NCBI RefSeq assembly: GCF_040096075.1
Contig: NZ_JBBMFJ010000002.1
Coordinates: forward strand, 162,623-226,622
DNA from: Brotaphodocola faecis
Lineage (GTDB): Bacteria; Bacillota; Clostridia; Lachnospirales; Lachnospiraceae
Direction of reading: 5' to 3'
Length of the DNA: 64,000 bases
The position numbers and the translations under genes are program-made. The notes beneath the pieces were generated by a model, which worked only from the letters and a program-made list of their open reading frames with translations, was not told the DNA's origin and searched no databases. The first letter of the stretch is position 1, and each line of letters begins with the position of its first letter. Below are positions 8,181 through 17,284 of this stretch, one piece after another.

Positions 8181-9467
8181 TTATACTAATTTAGCCTCAG
8201 CTACCAGGAAATCTACAGCCTCCTGTACAGCCATGTCAGCCTTCATCTGAGCCATTCCAGCCTCGCCCATGATGGTCTTGATCTGCTCAGCGTCCATCTT
8301 GTAGTTCTCGGACATCTTCTTGATCTCAGCCTCAACTAACTCGTCAGACGGCTCGATCTTCTCTGCTGCTACAACAGCCTCAAGTACCAGACGGGTGCGC
8401 AGTCTTAACTCAGCCTGCGGACGCATCTGCTCCTGTAACTGCTCGATGGTGCTGCCGGTGAACTGCAGGTACTGGTCAAAGCTGATGCCCTGACTCTGCA
8501 GTCTGCGTGCGTAGTCCTCGATCATGTTGCGAACCTGCTCGTCGACCATCGGTGCCGGGATATCCATCTGAGCGTTGTCAACAACCTTCTGTACAACGTT
8601 GTTCTCGTTCTCAGCGGTAGCCTGTGCCTGCTTGGTCTCAGCCAGTTTGTTCTTTACATCCTCTTTGTATGCGTCAAGAGTCTCGAACTCGGAAACTTCG
8701 CTTGCGAACTCATCGTTCAGCTCCGGAAGCTCTTTCATCTTGATCTCTTTGATCTTAACCTTGAAGGTTGCCGGTTTGCCAGCCAGCTCTGCTGCATGGT
8801 ACTCAGCCGGGAAGGTTACGTTTACTTCTACATCCTCACCGATGTTCTTGCCGATCAGCTGATCCTCGAAGGTATCGATGAAGGAATGGGAACCGATCAC
8901 CAGAGTGTAGTCCTCAGCCTTGCCGCCCTCAAATGCCTTGCCATCTACAAAGCCCTCGAAGTCGATTACGGTCTGGTCGCCGTCTGCTACTGCGCGGTCC
9001 TCTACGGATACCAGTCTGGAGTTCTGCTCCTGAACCTTCTTTAACTCTGCCTCTACGTCAGCGTCGGTTACTTCCGGTTTTGCTTTCTCTACTTCAATGC
9101 CCTTGTACTCGCCCAGGGTTACCTCCGGCTTGGTAGCTACGGTTGCAACGTAGATGAAAGATTTGCCTTTCTCTACCTGCTCGATGGAGATTTCCGGTCT
9201 GGAAACGATCTCAAGACCGCTCTCTTTTGCAGCGTCCGGGTAAGAAGCGTTGATTGCCTCATCTACAGCGTCCTCATAGAAAACGCCAACACCGTACATC
9301 TTCTCGATCATTGCCTGCGGTGCTTTTCCTTTACGGAAGCCAGGAATGTTGAACTTGTTTTTATTCTTGTTATAGGAAGTTTTAAGAGCTGCCTCAAACT
9401 GCTCTGCCGGTACTTCTACGGTTAATTTCGCCATGTTTTTCTCTAATTTTTCTACCTGTAAACTCAT
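8181..9467 (-). CDS. tig: Trigger factor, ribosome-associated chaperone
   Basis: Binds near the nascent-chain exit tunnel and has peptidyl-prolyl isomerase activity. Domains over 428 residues: N-terminal ribosome-binding domain with the signature FNIPGFRKGKAP (residues 38-49), FKBP-type PPIase domain (about 150-240, GDQTVIDFEGFVDG), and a helical C-terminal chaperone arm rich in Glu/Gln/Ala. All are intact. The start is supported by a GGAGGAACC ribosome site and by an extended -10 promoter 65-75 nt upstream. It is first in the tig-clpP-clpX-lon-engB block. Confidence 0.96.
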   Translation of the reverse strand: MSLQVEKLEKNMAKLTVEVPAEQFEAALKTSYNKNKNKFNIPGFRKGKAPQAMIEKMYGVGVFYEDAVDEAINASYPDAAKESGLEIVSRPEISIEQVEKGKSFIYVATVATKPEVTLGEYKGIEVEKAKPEVTDADVEAELKKVQEQNSRLVSVEDRAVADGDQTVIDFEGFVDGKAFEGGKAEDYTLVIGSHSFIDTFEDQLIGKNIGEDVEVNVTFPAEYHAAELAGKPATFKVKIKEIKMKELPELNDEFASEVSEFETLDAYKEDVKNKLAETKQAQATAENENNVVQKVVDNAQMDIPAPMVDEQVRNMIEDYARRLQSQGISFDQYLQFTGSTIEQLQEQMRPQAELRLRTRLVLEAVVAAEKIEPSDELVEAEIKKMSENYKMDAEQIKTIMGEAGMAQMKADMAVQEAVDFLVAEAKLV

Positions 9468-9531
9468 AATATGGGTTCCTCCTTACATCTATGTATGGCC
9501 GTCCCGGCAGGGCGCCACACTTCAATTCACC

Positions 9532-9540
9532 ATTATAGCA
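9532..9540 (-). promoter_or_regulatory. Extended -10 promoter upstream of tig
   Basis: On the minus strand the sequence TGCTATAAT (9540-9532) is a perfect extended -10 element. No good -35 box is evident, as expected for an extended -10 promoter. Confidence 0.6.
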
Positions 9541-9563
9541 TAGACTTTTTATAATTACCAGTC

Positions 9564-12521
9564 CTATTTTTGCGATAATACACGTAATTTCTCTACCACA
9601 TAGGGATTGACCGGCCGGATTTCCAGTTCCGGACGTCCCAGATAGTAGCCCTGGAACAGATCTGCCCCCAGCATCAGCATGGTATGAAGCTCTTCAATCC
9701 GCTCCACGCCCTCCGCAAGAACCAGAATGCCGCGCTCCTTGCAGTAATGAATCAGATTGGCCGCCAGTTCCTGCTTATCCGGGTTTTCATCAATTCCCTG
9801 TACCAGTTCCATATCCAGCTTGACGATGTTGATATTTAAGTTCAGCAGACTTTCTTCACTGCTGTAGCCGGAACCGAAATCATCCAGGGCAACCATGCCT
9901 CCGGTGCGCTCCACTGCCCGGGTCTTAAAGCCCATATCACTGCTGTTGATTTCTTCGCCTTCCGTCACCTCAAGCACGACCCGTTTTAAGAGATCCGGAT
10001 ACAGCCGGATCAGTTCCTCCAGGCATTCCGGAGCCAGAGAGGTATTGGCGATGGAGTTGACGAACAGCCGGCTGCCAGCCGGAAGTTCGGCCTCATGATC
10101 CCGGAACCATTTCATGGCGCAGACCCAGGTCAGGCGCTCAAACTGCGGAAGCTTTGCCTGACGTTTGGCCAGAGTCAGCACTTCCTGAATATTTTTCAGG
10201 TTCTTGCTGTTTGGACGCATCAGGGCTTCGTAGCCGAATATGCTGCCATTGCGGCTTAAGATTGGCTGAACCGCAAACGGAACATCGTCCCGCTCTAAAA
10301 GCTGGTTCAGTTCCTCCCGTCCGGAAAGCAGATAGGAATTCTTCTGATAACTGGAGAAATCAAATTCCTGCAGCACACCCTTGGTACTGTGCTTTGCCAT
10401 ATACATGGCAAAGTCCGCATACCGGGTCAGGGATGCAAAGTCTCTCGCCTGGCGCGGATACCAGGTAACACCGGCCGACGCGCGCAGCGGCAGTTCATAA
10501 TCTTCATCCACCTTCAGGGAAACACCGCGCACACTGCAGAAGAACTGCCGGATCTCTTCCCGAATCTGTTCTTCGCTGTCTCCGCACAAAAAAGCCATAA
10601 ATTCATCGCCTGAGTGGCGTTCTACCACGGCACCCAGGGAGGAAAGGCGTTTCAGCTGATCCGCAAACAGCCGGATATAGCGGTCTCCCATCTCATGGCC
10701 ATAGGTATCGTTGACATATTTTAAATTGTCCAGATCCCACATGATCAGAGCCGCGCAGGAGAGTTTTCCGCTGCCCAGCAGGGCTTCCGTGCTCCGGCGG
10801 AACGCGCCGCGGTTATAAAGATCGGTAAGCTGGTCGTAATCACGCTCCCGCTCCAGCCGCTGCTGTTTTTCTACTTCTTCCGTGGCATCCAGAAGGACTC
10901 CGGTCTGGTTTCCATTCCCTGCTTTTACAATTTTCAGACGCAGGTACTGAATGGAATGTTCGCGGCTGATCTGGTACAGGCTGACATCCTCGCTCTCCCG
11001 GATGCCGTTTCCAAGCACCTGCATCATCTTCGCAAAACCCTCCGGTTCCAGATACGTGTAATCTTCATCGGTTTCCTGTATTCCGAGAAGTTCGAACAGA
11101 CTGCGGCTGCAAAATACTTTTTTCTGGTCCGGAAGATACTCAAACACACCGATTGGTAGGCCGGAAGCATCCAGAATACGGGAAATGCGCAGAGCCGACT
11201 CCACCACATCCGCACTCAGGATTTCAATGGCACGGCTCAGTTCATCCAGCTCGCTGATCCAGGTACGCTGCAGGCGGATGCGGCTTCCGCTTTCCGCGGA
11301 ACGAAGCTGGCCGATCAGCCGGCGGATTGGTCTGGTAAAGTATTCTCCATATAACAGAGCGAACAGAATACCCGGAAGCAGGGTAAACGCGCAGCCCCAA
11401 AGCAGGCCGTTTAAAAGCTTCTGGTAAAAAGATTCCATAACGCTCTGGCGGCGCAGCACCACCGTCTGCCATTCCGTACTGACATAAGGAGAATCACTTC
11501 CGTATATCGGAAGCTTCATGGAGGTCAGATACCAGCTGTCGCCGTTTTCATCAATAATCTTTTTGATATCCTGCCATTCAGTATCCATAAAGGATAGCTT
11601 TTCTCTTTTTCCAAAGCACCGGTTATAGGCAGAACCATAAGTCAGTACCGGAGTCAGAGAATAAGAACCAGATTCCCTGCGTGCAATCATCTGAATGGTA
11701 TCGGCGTCGCTGTGGAACAGTTCATTTTTTAAAAGCGCATAGATCTGCCCCTTGGTCATGGTTCCGCCCAGAATACCGATAACCGCTCCATCTCCCACCA
11801 CGAGTGGAATGGAATAGCAGACTCCAGCTGTGTCCTCCTGAAGCGCCGAGGAAATCTCACCGAAATAGCCATACCGGTCCGTGCTGCCAAGCACCCTGGT
11901 TCCCTTCGCGATGGAAAACGGATTGTAGAACCGGTACGCATCCGATGCGTCCATACTCATGTCATAATCCATCTGCCATTCCCCGGCCAGCGGAATCTTA
12001 TAGTCACTGGATATGGAGGCCGCACCCTTCAGCAGCAGCAGATCCGAGTTGTCTGCCGCAAAACTGCTGCTGTCTGTATCCATGACAGCAACACCGGCTT
12101 TGTGTCCCTGCCGGCTCTGGCCTGAGGCGGGACCGTTCAGAATTACATAAATGCTGTTTCCATAGCTTCGATGCAGCAGATCCAGCACATCTGGCATAAT
12201 ACTATCCAGAATGGCAGCGTTCAGCGCCCAGTCAGACTGGATGTCTTCTGGTTTTTTCGCCTGTTCATCCAGCACAGACTGGATTTTTTTTTGGACCGTC
12301 GTTGAAGTCCGGATATCGTTCAGCCAGTGCTGGACCATCTCCCGTTCCAGGAGAAGTTCACTGTTCTGTACATCCTTTTCTATGAAATTGATCTCATTCG
12401 TATAAAGGCTCCTTGCCACCATGCCATTGGACAGAAAAACCATCATAAAAACGGTTTGGAATATCAGGATCAGGCAGAATGGCAGCACAAGACTGGACTT
12501 CATAGATCTTGCATTTTTCAT
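9564..12521 (-). CDS. Membrane-bound GGDEF-EAL cyclic-di-GMP signalling protein
   Basis: About 985 residues. A first membrane helix lies near residues 13-36, then a large extracytoplasmic sensor domain of about 330 residues, a second helix near 370-392, a HAMP/PAS-like linker (to about 545), a GGDEF domain with HSGDEF (about 640), and an EAL domain with YEALMRPN (about 767), the catalytic LEVTEGEEI Glu and ALDDFGSGYS. Both catalytic signatures look usable, so it could make or degrade c-di-GMP. The ATG at 12521 is preferred over an upstream TTG. The gene begins 11 nt after the stop of a solute-binding lipoprotein gene, suggesting that the binding protein feeds this sensor. Confidence 0.9.
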   Translation of the reverse strand: MKNARSMKSSLVLPFCLILIFQTVFMMVFLSNGMVARSLYTNEINFIEKDVQNSELLLEREMVQHWLNDIRTSTTVQKKIQSVLDEQAKKPEDIQSDWALNAAILDSIMPDVLDLLHRSYGNSIYVILNGPASGQSRQGHKAGVAVMDTDSSSFAADNSDLLLLKGAASISSDYKIPLAGEWQMDYDMSMDASDAYRFYNPFSIAKGTRVLGSTDRYGYFGEISSALQEDTAGVCYSIPLVVGDGAVIGILGGTMTKGQIYALLKNELFHSDADTIQMIARRESGSYSLTPVLTYGSAYNRCFGKREKLSFMDTEWQDIKKIIDENGDSWYLTSMKLPIYGSDSPYVSTEWQTVVLRRQSVMESFYQKLLNGLLWGCAFTLLPGILFALLYGEYFTRPIRRLIGQLRSAESGSRIRLQRTWISELDELSRAIEILSADVVESALRISRILDASGLPIGVFEYLPDQKKVFCSRSLFELLGIQETDEDYTYLEPEGFAKMMQVLGNGIRESEDVSLYQISREHSIQYLRLKIVKAGNGNQTGVLLDATEEVEKQQRLERERDYDQLTDLYNRGAFRRSTEALLGSGKLSCAALIMWDLDNLKYVNDTYGHEMGDRYIRLFADQLKRLSSLGAVVERHSGDEFMAFLCGDSEEQIREEIRQFFCSVRGVSLKVDEDYELPLRASAGVTWYPRQARDFASLTRYADFAMYMAKHSTKGVLQEFDFSSYQKNSYLLSGREELNQLLERDDVPFAVQPILSRNGSIFGYEALMRPNSKNLKNIQEVLTLAKRQAKLPQFERLTWVCAMKWFRDHEAELPAGSRLFVNSIANTSLAPECLEELIRLYPDLLKRVVLEVTEGEEINSSDMGFKTRAVERTGGMVALDDFGSGYSSEESLLNLNINIVKLDMELVQGIDENPDKQELAANLIHYCKERGILVLAEGVERIEELHTMLMLGADLFQGYYLGRPELEIRPVNPYVVEKLRVLSQK

Positions 12522-12532
12522 GGGCACCAACC

Positions 12533-13969
12533 TTATTCTGCCAGGTTTGCAAGCTGGCTTTCCGTATCATCATACCACTGCTTAAAAATTTCATCAGTAT
12601 CATACCGGGCAGCTGCCTCTTCCAGAGACACGCCCTGATCGAGAAGTGCCTGAACCTGCGCCCTGTTCTGCGCAGCCACTTCCGGCATAGTCATGTCGAT
12701 TACTTTTCTTGCGTCATTTGCGTGGTCAAAGGGTTTTGCGGTATACAGGCCATACTGGTTTACCTGTGGAATTGCGGTATTCAGCATAGCGGACAGCTTC
12801 GGACCCAGTTCTTCGCCCTGCTCTTTCAGGCAGGCTTCGATCTGTTCCATATCGTTGGCACTCTTCTTTACCGGCAGATAACCGGATGCCGCGGAAAAAC
12901 GGATATTCTGGCTGTCATCACTCAGCCATTTTAAAAAGGTTACTGCGGCTTTTTCTGTCTTTTCATCGGAATCAAACATAACCGCACCGGCGCCCTGCTG
13001 TACCGCGATTTCTTCTGTTCCCTCAAAGTTCGGCAGCGGAAGTATGCTGCAGGTGATCTCTTCTGTATTTCCGTCATCATAGGTAACCTGATCCGGGGTG
13101 TAGGCCGCGCCGCTGGTAGAGCCTGCATAAGCCACTATACGTCCGGTCTTTAAATCATCACTGCGGAATTGGCCCTCTGCCAGATAATAGCCGTGAATAT
13201 ACGGAACATAGTAGTTGTCCCAGAGACGGCGCATGGTTTCTTCATCCGCATCGGCCTTTATGGTACCCTGATTGCTCTCATAAATCGCGTGTCCAAGCTG
13301 ATGGCTTCCGATCAGCATATAGTTTGCGAAGGAATCCCGCCCGAAAAACGCCTTGCCATCGTTTGGCTCTTCTGTCTGGGCGTCGGTCCACTCATAATAC
13401 ATTCTGGCCGTTTTCGCCAGTCCCTCCCAGCTGGAGAGATTCTCCAGAGACGCACCGGTTTCCGCTGCGAAAGGTTCCCAGGCGGTCCTATTGAGAGTGA
13501 GTACTTCTGTGGATTTGGCCACCGGGAAGATCATCATGGACGCATCGGTTCCGAAATCCCCCTCTTCCACATAACCAGGCACATAGCTTTCGTACTCTTC
13601 ATCTGTTAAAAACGGGCGGAAATCCGCAATCAGATTCCGTTTGTACAGATTATAAGCGGTATCCGCGTAGGAAGAACACAGATTCGGGAGCGGATCACTT
13701 CCGGTCTTTCCATCCATACTTTCATAGACCGCATCCTGCAGCTCCGTGAGACTGCCTTTGCTGAGGGTTTCCGCAATAATCTTCTGATCTGCGCCTACCG
13801 TATCGTTGAACTCCTGAACCAGTTTATCGAACTGATCCTTCTGAGCTCCATTGTAATAATGCCACATGGTAATATGTACCGGTCTGTCGTCCGGCGCTTC
13901 TGCGTGGCTGCATGCAGTCAACGTGAAAGTACCCGCCAGCAGAATCGGAAGAACTAATTTTTTCTTCAT
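12533..13969 (-). CDS. Extracellular solute-binding lipoprotein (family 1)
   Basis: About 478 residues with a lipoprotein signal: KKK start, hydrophobic stretch and lipobox LTAC (Cys about residue 20 from this start). The mature part opens with ITMWHYYNGAQKDQFDKLV, a standard family-1 (sugar-type) binding-protein opening, and contains the typical KTEKAAVTFLKWLSD late motif. No permease or ATPase gene lies nearby; instead the next gene is a membrane GGDEF-EAL protein. This suggests a sensory rather than transport role (inference). A GTG at 13981 is an alternative start. The ligand is unknown; similarity is to sugar and oligosaccharide binders. Confidence 0.85.
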   Translation of the reverse strand: MKKKLVLPILLAGTFTLTACSHAEAPDDRPVHITMWHYYNGAQKDQFDKLVQEFNDTVGADQKIIAETLSKGSLTELQDAVYESMDGKTGSDPLPNLCSSYADTAYNLYKRNLIADFRPFLTDEEYESYVPGYVEEGDFGTDASMMIFPVAKSTEVLTLNRTAWEPFAAETGASLENLSSWEGLAKTARMYYEWTDAQTEEPNDGKAFFGRDSFANYMLIGSHQLGHAIYESNQGTIKADADEETMRRLWDNYYVPYIHGYYLAEGQFRSDDLKTGRIVAYAGSTSGAAYTPDQVTYDDGNTEEITCSILPLPNFEGTEEIAVQQGAGAVMFDSDEKTEKAAVTFLKWLSDDSQNIRFSAASGYLPVKKSANDMEQIEACLKEQGEELGPKLSAMLNTAIPQVNQYGLYTAKPFDHANDARKVIDMTMPEVAAQNRAQVQALLDQGVSLEEAAARYDTDEIFKQWYDDTESQLANLAE

Positions 13970-14014
13970 AATGTGATTCACCTGACCCTTTCCTCATTTT
14001 CTCAATTAGTATTA

Positions 14015-14044
14015 ATCATATCACAAACCCCTTTATCTTTCCAA
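14015..14044 (-). promoter_or_regulatory. Candidate promoter of the binding-protein/GGDEF-EAL operon
   Basis: Minus strand TTGGAA (14044-14039), 18-bp spacer and TATGAT (14020-14015) with a TG extended -10 dinucleotide. It lies about 45 nt upstream of the lipoprotein start and shares the intergenic space with the divergent CYTH gene. Confidence 0.55.
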
Positions 14045-14121
14045 TACTTTCCTGTATACTCGGAGTAAATAAAATGCGTGTACGCAAAAAAGTACGATTT
14101 CAGCACGCAAAAGGAGACATT

Positions 14122-14574
14122 ATGGAAATTGAGCGAAAATATCTGGTCACAACACCGCCAGAAGATTACCGTACCTGGGAAGCCGTTCATATGGAACAGG
14201 CCTATCTCTGTACCGCCCCGGTTGTCCGGATCCGGAAAGAGAATGATGAGTATTTCCTGACCTACAAATCCAAAGGGCTTCTCGCCAGAGAGGAATACAA
14301 TCTTCCTCTCACAAAGGAGGCCTATGCGCATCTGCTTGAGAAAGCGGACGGCATTATCATCACAAAAACCCGCTACAAAAAGCCAATAGAGGGCACGGAC
14401 CTCGTGATCGAGCTGGACGTATTCTCCGGGGAATATGAGGGTCTGATGTTAGCTGAGGTGGAGTTTTCCTCCATAGAAGACGCAGAACATTTCGCGCCGC
14501 CTGACTGGTTTGGGGAAGATGTCACACTCTCCGGGGAATACCAGAACAGCCGCTTAAGCCAGAAGAAAAACTAA
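14122..14574 (+). CDS. CYTH-domain protein (inorganic triphosphatase/adenylate cyclase superfamily)
   Basis: 150 residues forming one CYTH (triphosphate tunnel metalloenzyme) domain. The hallmark ExExK is MEIERKYLV at the very N-terminus, followed by the alternating basic strand VRIRKENDEYFLTYKSKG and later acidic strands VIELDVFSGEYEGL and AEVEFSS. Such short bacterial members usually hydrolyse inorganic triphosphate; the substrate here is not proven. An earlier in-frame ATG (14074) is rejected because an AAAGGAGA ribosome site sits just before 14122 and the ExExK motif normally begins the protein. It is divergent from the lipoprotein gene and convergent with mglC. Confidence 0.88.
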   Translation: MEIERKYLVTTPPEDYRTWEAVHMEQAYLCTAPVVRIRKENDEYFLTYKSKGLLAREEYNLPLTKEAYAHLLEKADGIIITKTRYKKPIEGTDLVIELDVFSGEYEGLMLAEVEFSSIEDAEHFAPPDWFGEDVTLSGEYQNSRLSQKKN

Positions 14575-14590
14575 GTGATTTTCGTATACG

Positions 14591-14626
14591 AAAAACCGGC
14601 ACCCCATCCAGGGAATGCCGGTTTTT
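14591..14626. terminator. Bidirectional terminator between the CYTH gene and mglC
   Basis: AAAAACCGGCA (14591-14601) and TGCCGGTTTTT (14616-14626) form an 11-bp stem whose A/T ends supply a U-tract on both strands. It serves the convergent genes on either side. Confidence 0.88.
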
Positions 14627-14646
14627 GTATGTACAGATTTTTAAAA

Positions 14647-15636
14647 TTACTTCTTTGCAATGTACTTGCGGATATCGAGGGCAATTGCCACGATGATAAC
14701 GATACCCTGTACAATGTACTGGTAGTTGGTCTGGATACCAAGGAACTGCATGGAAGACTTTAACAGCTCGAATACCAGAACACCGATGACTACACCGGAG
14801 ATACGGCCGATACCACCATTTACGGATACACCGCCGATGGTACATGCTGCGATTGCCTCCAGCTCGTAGCCCTGGCCCATGTTAACGCTGGCACCACCGG
14901 CCTTTGCGCCAAGCAGGAAGCCTGCGATTGCGTACAGAGCTGCAGCAGTTACGTAGATGATGATTTTGGTTTTCTTAACGTTTACGCCGGAAACCTCAGC
15001 AGCAGCCTCGTTGCCGCCGATTGCGTACATGTATTTACCATGACGGGTGTAGTTGAATACGAACCACATAACCAGACCGATCACGAATGCGATGATGAAC
15101 ATGTACGGGATCTGCCCGAACAGTTTGCCGGTTGCGATTGCGGTGTAAGCTTTGCGGTAGCCGCCCAGAGGAGTTGCGTTGGTGTAAACCAGGCAGATGC
15201 CGTATACAGCCAGCTGCATGCCCAGAGTGCCAATGAAGGCCGGTACATTTAAGTACGCGATAACGATACCGTTGATGAGACCGAAAATACAGCAGATCAG
15301 GATACACAGAGCCAGAACTCCGAATACCGGCATATCACCAAGGTTCGGGAAGAACTTGCCGCTGTAGTCTGCAGTCTGAAGTAAGGTACCTGCGATACAG
15401 GATGCAAGACCTACCATACGGCCTGCGGAAAGGTCTGTACCTTTGGTGATCAGACAGCCGCTGACACCAAATGCGATGATAACACGGGCTGCAGTGTTAA
15501 CGGAAATGTTGGATAAGTTGTTCCAGGAGAAGAAATTATCCTTTGTAATGCCGGTGATTAAAACCAGCAGGAGCAGAACAATGATGATACCATTGTCCAG
15601 CAGGGTTTTCTTAATATCAATATTCTTTTTATTCAT
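14647..15636 (-). CDS. mglC: Galactose/methyl-galactoside-type ABC transporter permease
   Basis: About 329 residues, a polytopic BPD_transp_2-family permease with around 8-10 hydrophobic segments and the family motifs SGCLITKGTDLSAGRMVGL and NGIVIAYLNVPAFIGTLGMQ. Near the C-terminus is GGVSVNGGIGRISGVVIGVL, which precedes the last helices. The ATG at 15636 is chosen because an AGGAGG site lies just upstream; the open frame further upstream runs into mglA. It is the last gene of mglB-mglA-mglC, ending at a strong terminator. The substrate is probably galactose or glucose by family, not shown directly. Confidence 0.9.
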   Translation of the reverse strand: MNKKNIDIKKTLLDNGIIIVLLLLVLITGITKDNFFSWNNLSNISVNTAARVIIAFGVSGCLITKGTDLSAGRMVGLASCIAGTLLQTADYSGKFFPNLGDMPVFGVLALCILICCIFGLINGIVIAYLNVPAFIGTLGMQLAVYGICLVYTNATPLGGYRKAYTAIATGKLFGQIPYMFIIAFVIGLVMWFVFNYTRHGKYMYAIGGNEAAAEVSGVNVKKTKIIIYVTAAALYAIAGFLLGAKAGGASVNMGQGYELEAIAACTIGGVSVNGGIGRISGVVIGVLVFELLKSSMQFLGIQTNYQYIVQGIVIIVAIALDIRKYIAKK

Positions 15637-15649
15637 CCTCGTATCCTCC

Positions 15650-17161
15650 TTAATTGAACTGAGTAGCCATACCCATGATATTTTCCTGAGTTGCTTCCTC
15701 ACCGGAGACCTCACCGGTCAGCTTGCCTGCACACATAACCAGAATCCGGTGCGACATACCGATTAACTCCGGCATCTCAGAGGAAATCATGATGATGGAT
15801 TTGCCCTGTCTGGTCAGCTCGATCATGATCTGGTAGATCTCGTATTTTGCGCCGACATCGATACCTCTGGTCGGCTCGTCCATGATGAGCACATCCGGGT
15901 TGTTGGCCAGCCATCTTGCAATGATAACCTTCTGCTGGTTACCACCGGACAGAGACTGGATCAGCGTTTTGCTGCTCGGGGTCTTGATGCTCAGTTTCGC
16001 CACATTGTCCTTCACAAGCTCTTCGATCTTCTTGGTGTCAAGCATCGGTCCGACCTTTAAGTAGTTGTTCAGGGAGGAAATGGATACGTTGTCCGCAATG
16101 GAAAGGCATCCAAGAATACCGGTTCCGCGGCGATCCTCGGTGATCATTCCGATGCCGTCTTTGATGGCATCACGCGGTCTTGTTACATGAATCGGCTTGC
16201 CGTGTACCAACACCTCGCCGCTCTTCACATGGCGCATGCCGAAGATGGCTTCCATCAGCTCTGTTCTCTGGGCGCCTACCAGGCCGCCAAAGCCCAGAAT
16301 CTCGCCCTTCTTTAACTGGAAGCTGATATGCTGGAAGGAACGGTCATGGATACTGCAGAGATCTTTGACCTCCAGTACCACATCGTCCTGAATGGTGTTC
16401 TCCATCGGAGGATATACATTGGTAAGTTCACGTCCTACCATCTGGTGGACGATTTCATCATCGCTGATGTCTTTGACTTCCCAGGTTCCTACATAAGTAC
16501 CATCACGCATGATGGTGATATCATCGGCGATCTCACGGATCTCAGCCATCTTGTGGGAGATGTAGATCATGGATACGCCTCTGGATTTAAGATCCCGCAC
16601 GATGCGGAACAGCGCCTCTACCTCGTTATCGGTAAGGGAAGATGTCGGCTCGTCGAGGATCACTACTTTCGCGCTCATGGATACTGCTTTTGCGATCTCT
16701 ACCGACTGCATCTGCGCAATGGAAAGAGATCCCAGTTTTGCCTTTGGATCATAAGGCATTTTTACATTCTCCAGCCATTTGGCTGCTTCTTCATTCATGG
16801 TCTTGTGGTCAATGACCTTTAACGGACCAAAATTTTTGAGCGGATAACGACCAAGATACATGTTTTCCGCAATCGTCCGCTCCGGGATCGGCTGCAGTTC
16901 CTGATGAACCATTGCCAGTCCTTTATGTAAGGCGTCATCCGGATTCAGGATCGTCATTTTCTCTCCGTCCAGATAAATCTCGCCCTCATCCATCTTGTAG
17001 ATGCCAAACAAACATTTCATTAAGGTGGATTTACCGGCGCCGTTCTCTCCCATTAACGCATGGACGGTACCGGGACGGACTCTTAAGTTGATGCCGTCAA
17101 GGGCCTTTACGCCCGGGAAGCTTTTGCAGACTCCCCTCATTTCCAACCTGTACTCTGCCAT
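15650..17161 (-). CDS. mglA: Galactose/methyl-galactoside-type ABC transporter ATPase
   Basis: 503 residues with two fused ABC domains, as in all MglA/RbsA/XylG proteins. The first has Walker A GENGAGKSTLMK (about residues 38-49) and Walker B VVILDEPTSSL. Its signature LSIAQMQ is the usual variant of this family. The second domain has a degenerate P-loop, signature LSGGNQQKV (about 405) and Walker B LIMDEPTRGID. Cytoplasmic and pairs with MglC. It begins 123 nt after mglB, across a strong hairpin that probably lowers its expression relative to the binding protein. Confidence 0.95.
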   Translation of the reverse strand: MAEYRLEMRGVCKSFPGVKALDGINLRVRPGTVHALMGENGAGKSTLMKCLFGIYKMDEGEIYLDGEKMTILNPDDALHKGLAMVHQELQPIPERTIAENMYLGRYPLKNFGPLKVIDHKTMNEEAAKWLENVKMPYDPKAKLGSLSIAQMQSVEIAKAVSMSAKVVILDEPTSSLTDNEVEALFRIVRDLKSRGVSMIYISHKMAEIREIADDITIMRDGTYVGTWEVKDISDDEIVHQMVGRELTNVYPPMENTIQDDVVLEVKDLCSIHDRSFQHISFQLKKGEILGFGGLVGAQRTELMEAIFGMRHVKSGEVLVHGKPIHVTRPRDAIKDGIGMITEDRRGTGILGCLSIADNVSISSLNNYLKVGPMLDTKKIEELVKDNVAKLSIKTPSSKTLIQSLSGGNQQKVIIARWLANNPDVLIMDEPTRGIDVGAKYEIYQIMIELTRQGKSIIMISSEMPELIGMSHRILVMCAGKLTGEVSGEEATQENIMGMATQFN

Positions 17162-17215
17162 CCCATTCTCTCCTTTCTGACTCCGGACCGGCTGCCAGAT
17201 AAAATGCCGGTTTCT

Positions 17216-17248
17216 TTAAAAATCGGGTGTGTCAGACGACACACCCGA
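17216..17248 (-). terminator. Attenuating hairpin between mglB and mglA
   Basis: TCGGGTGTGTC (17223-17233) and GACACACCCGA (17238-17248) form a perfect 11-bp stem with a 4-nt loop, followed on the minus strand by TTTTTAAAG. It is a partial terminator or mRNA-stabilising element, the usual way binding-protein genes are expressed above their ATPase and permease. Confidence 0.8.
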
Positions 17249-17284
17249 AAGATGAATCACTGTTAATTACAGGCCAGAGTCTGA

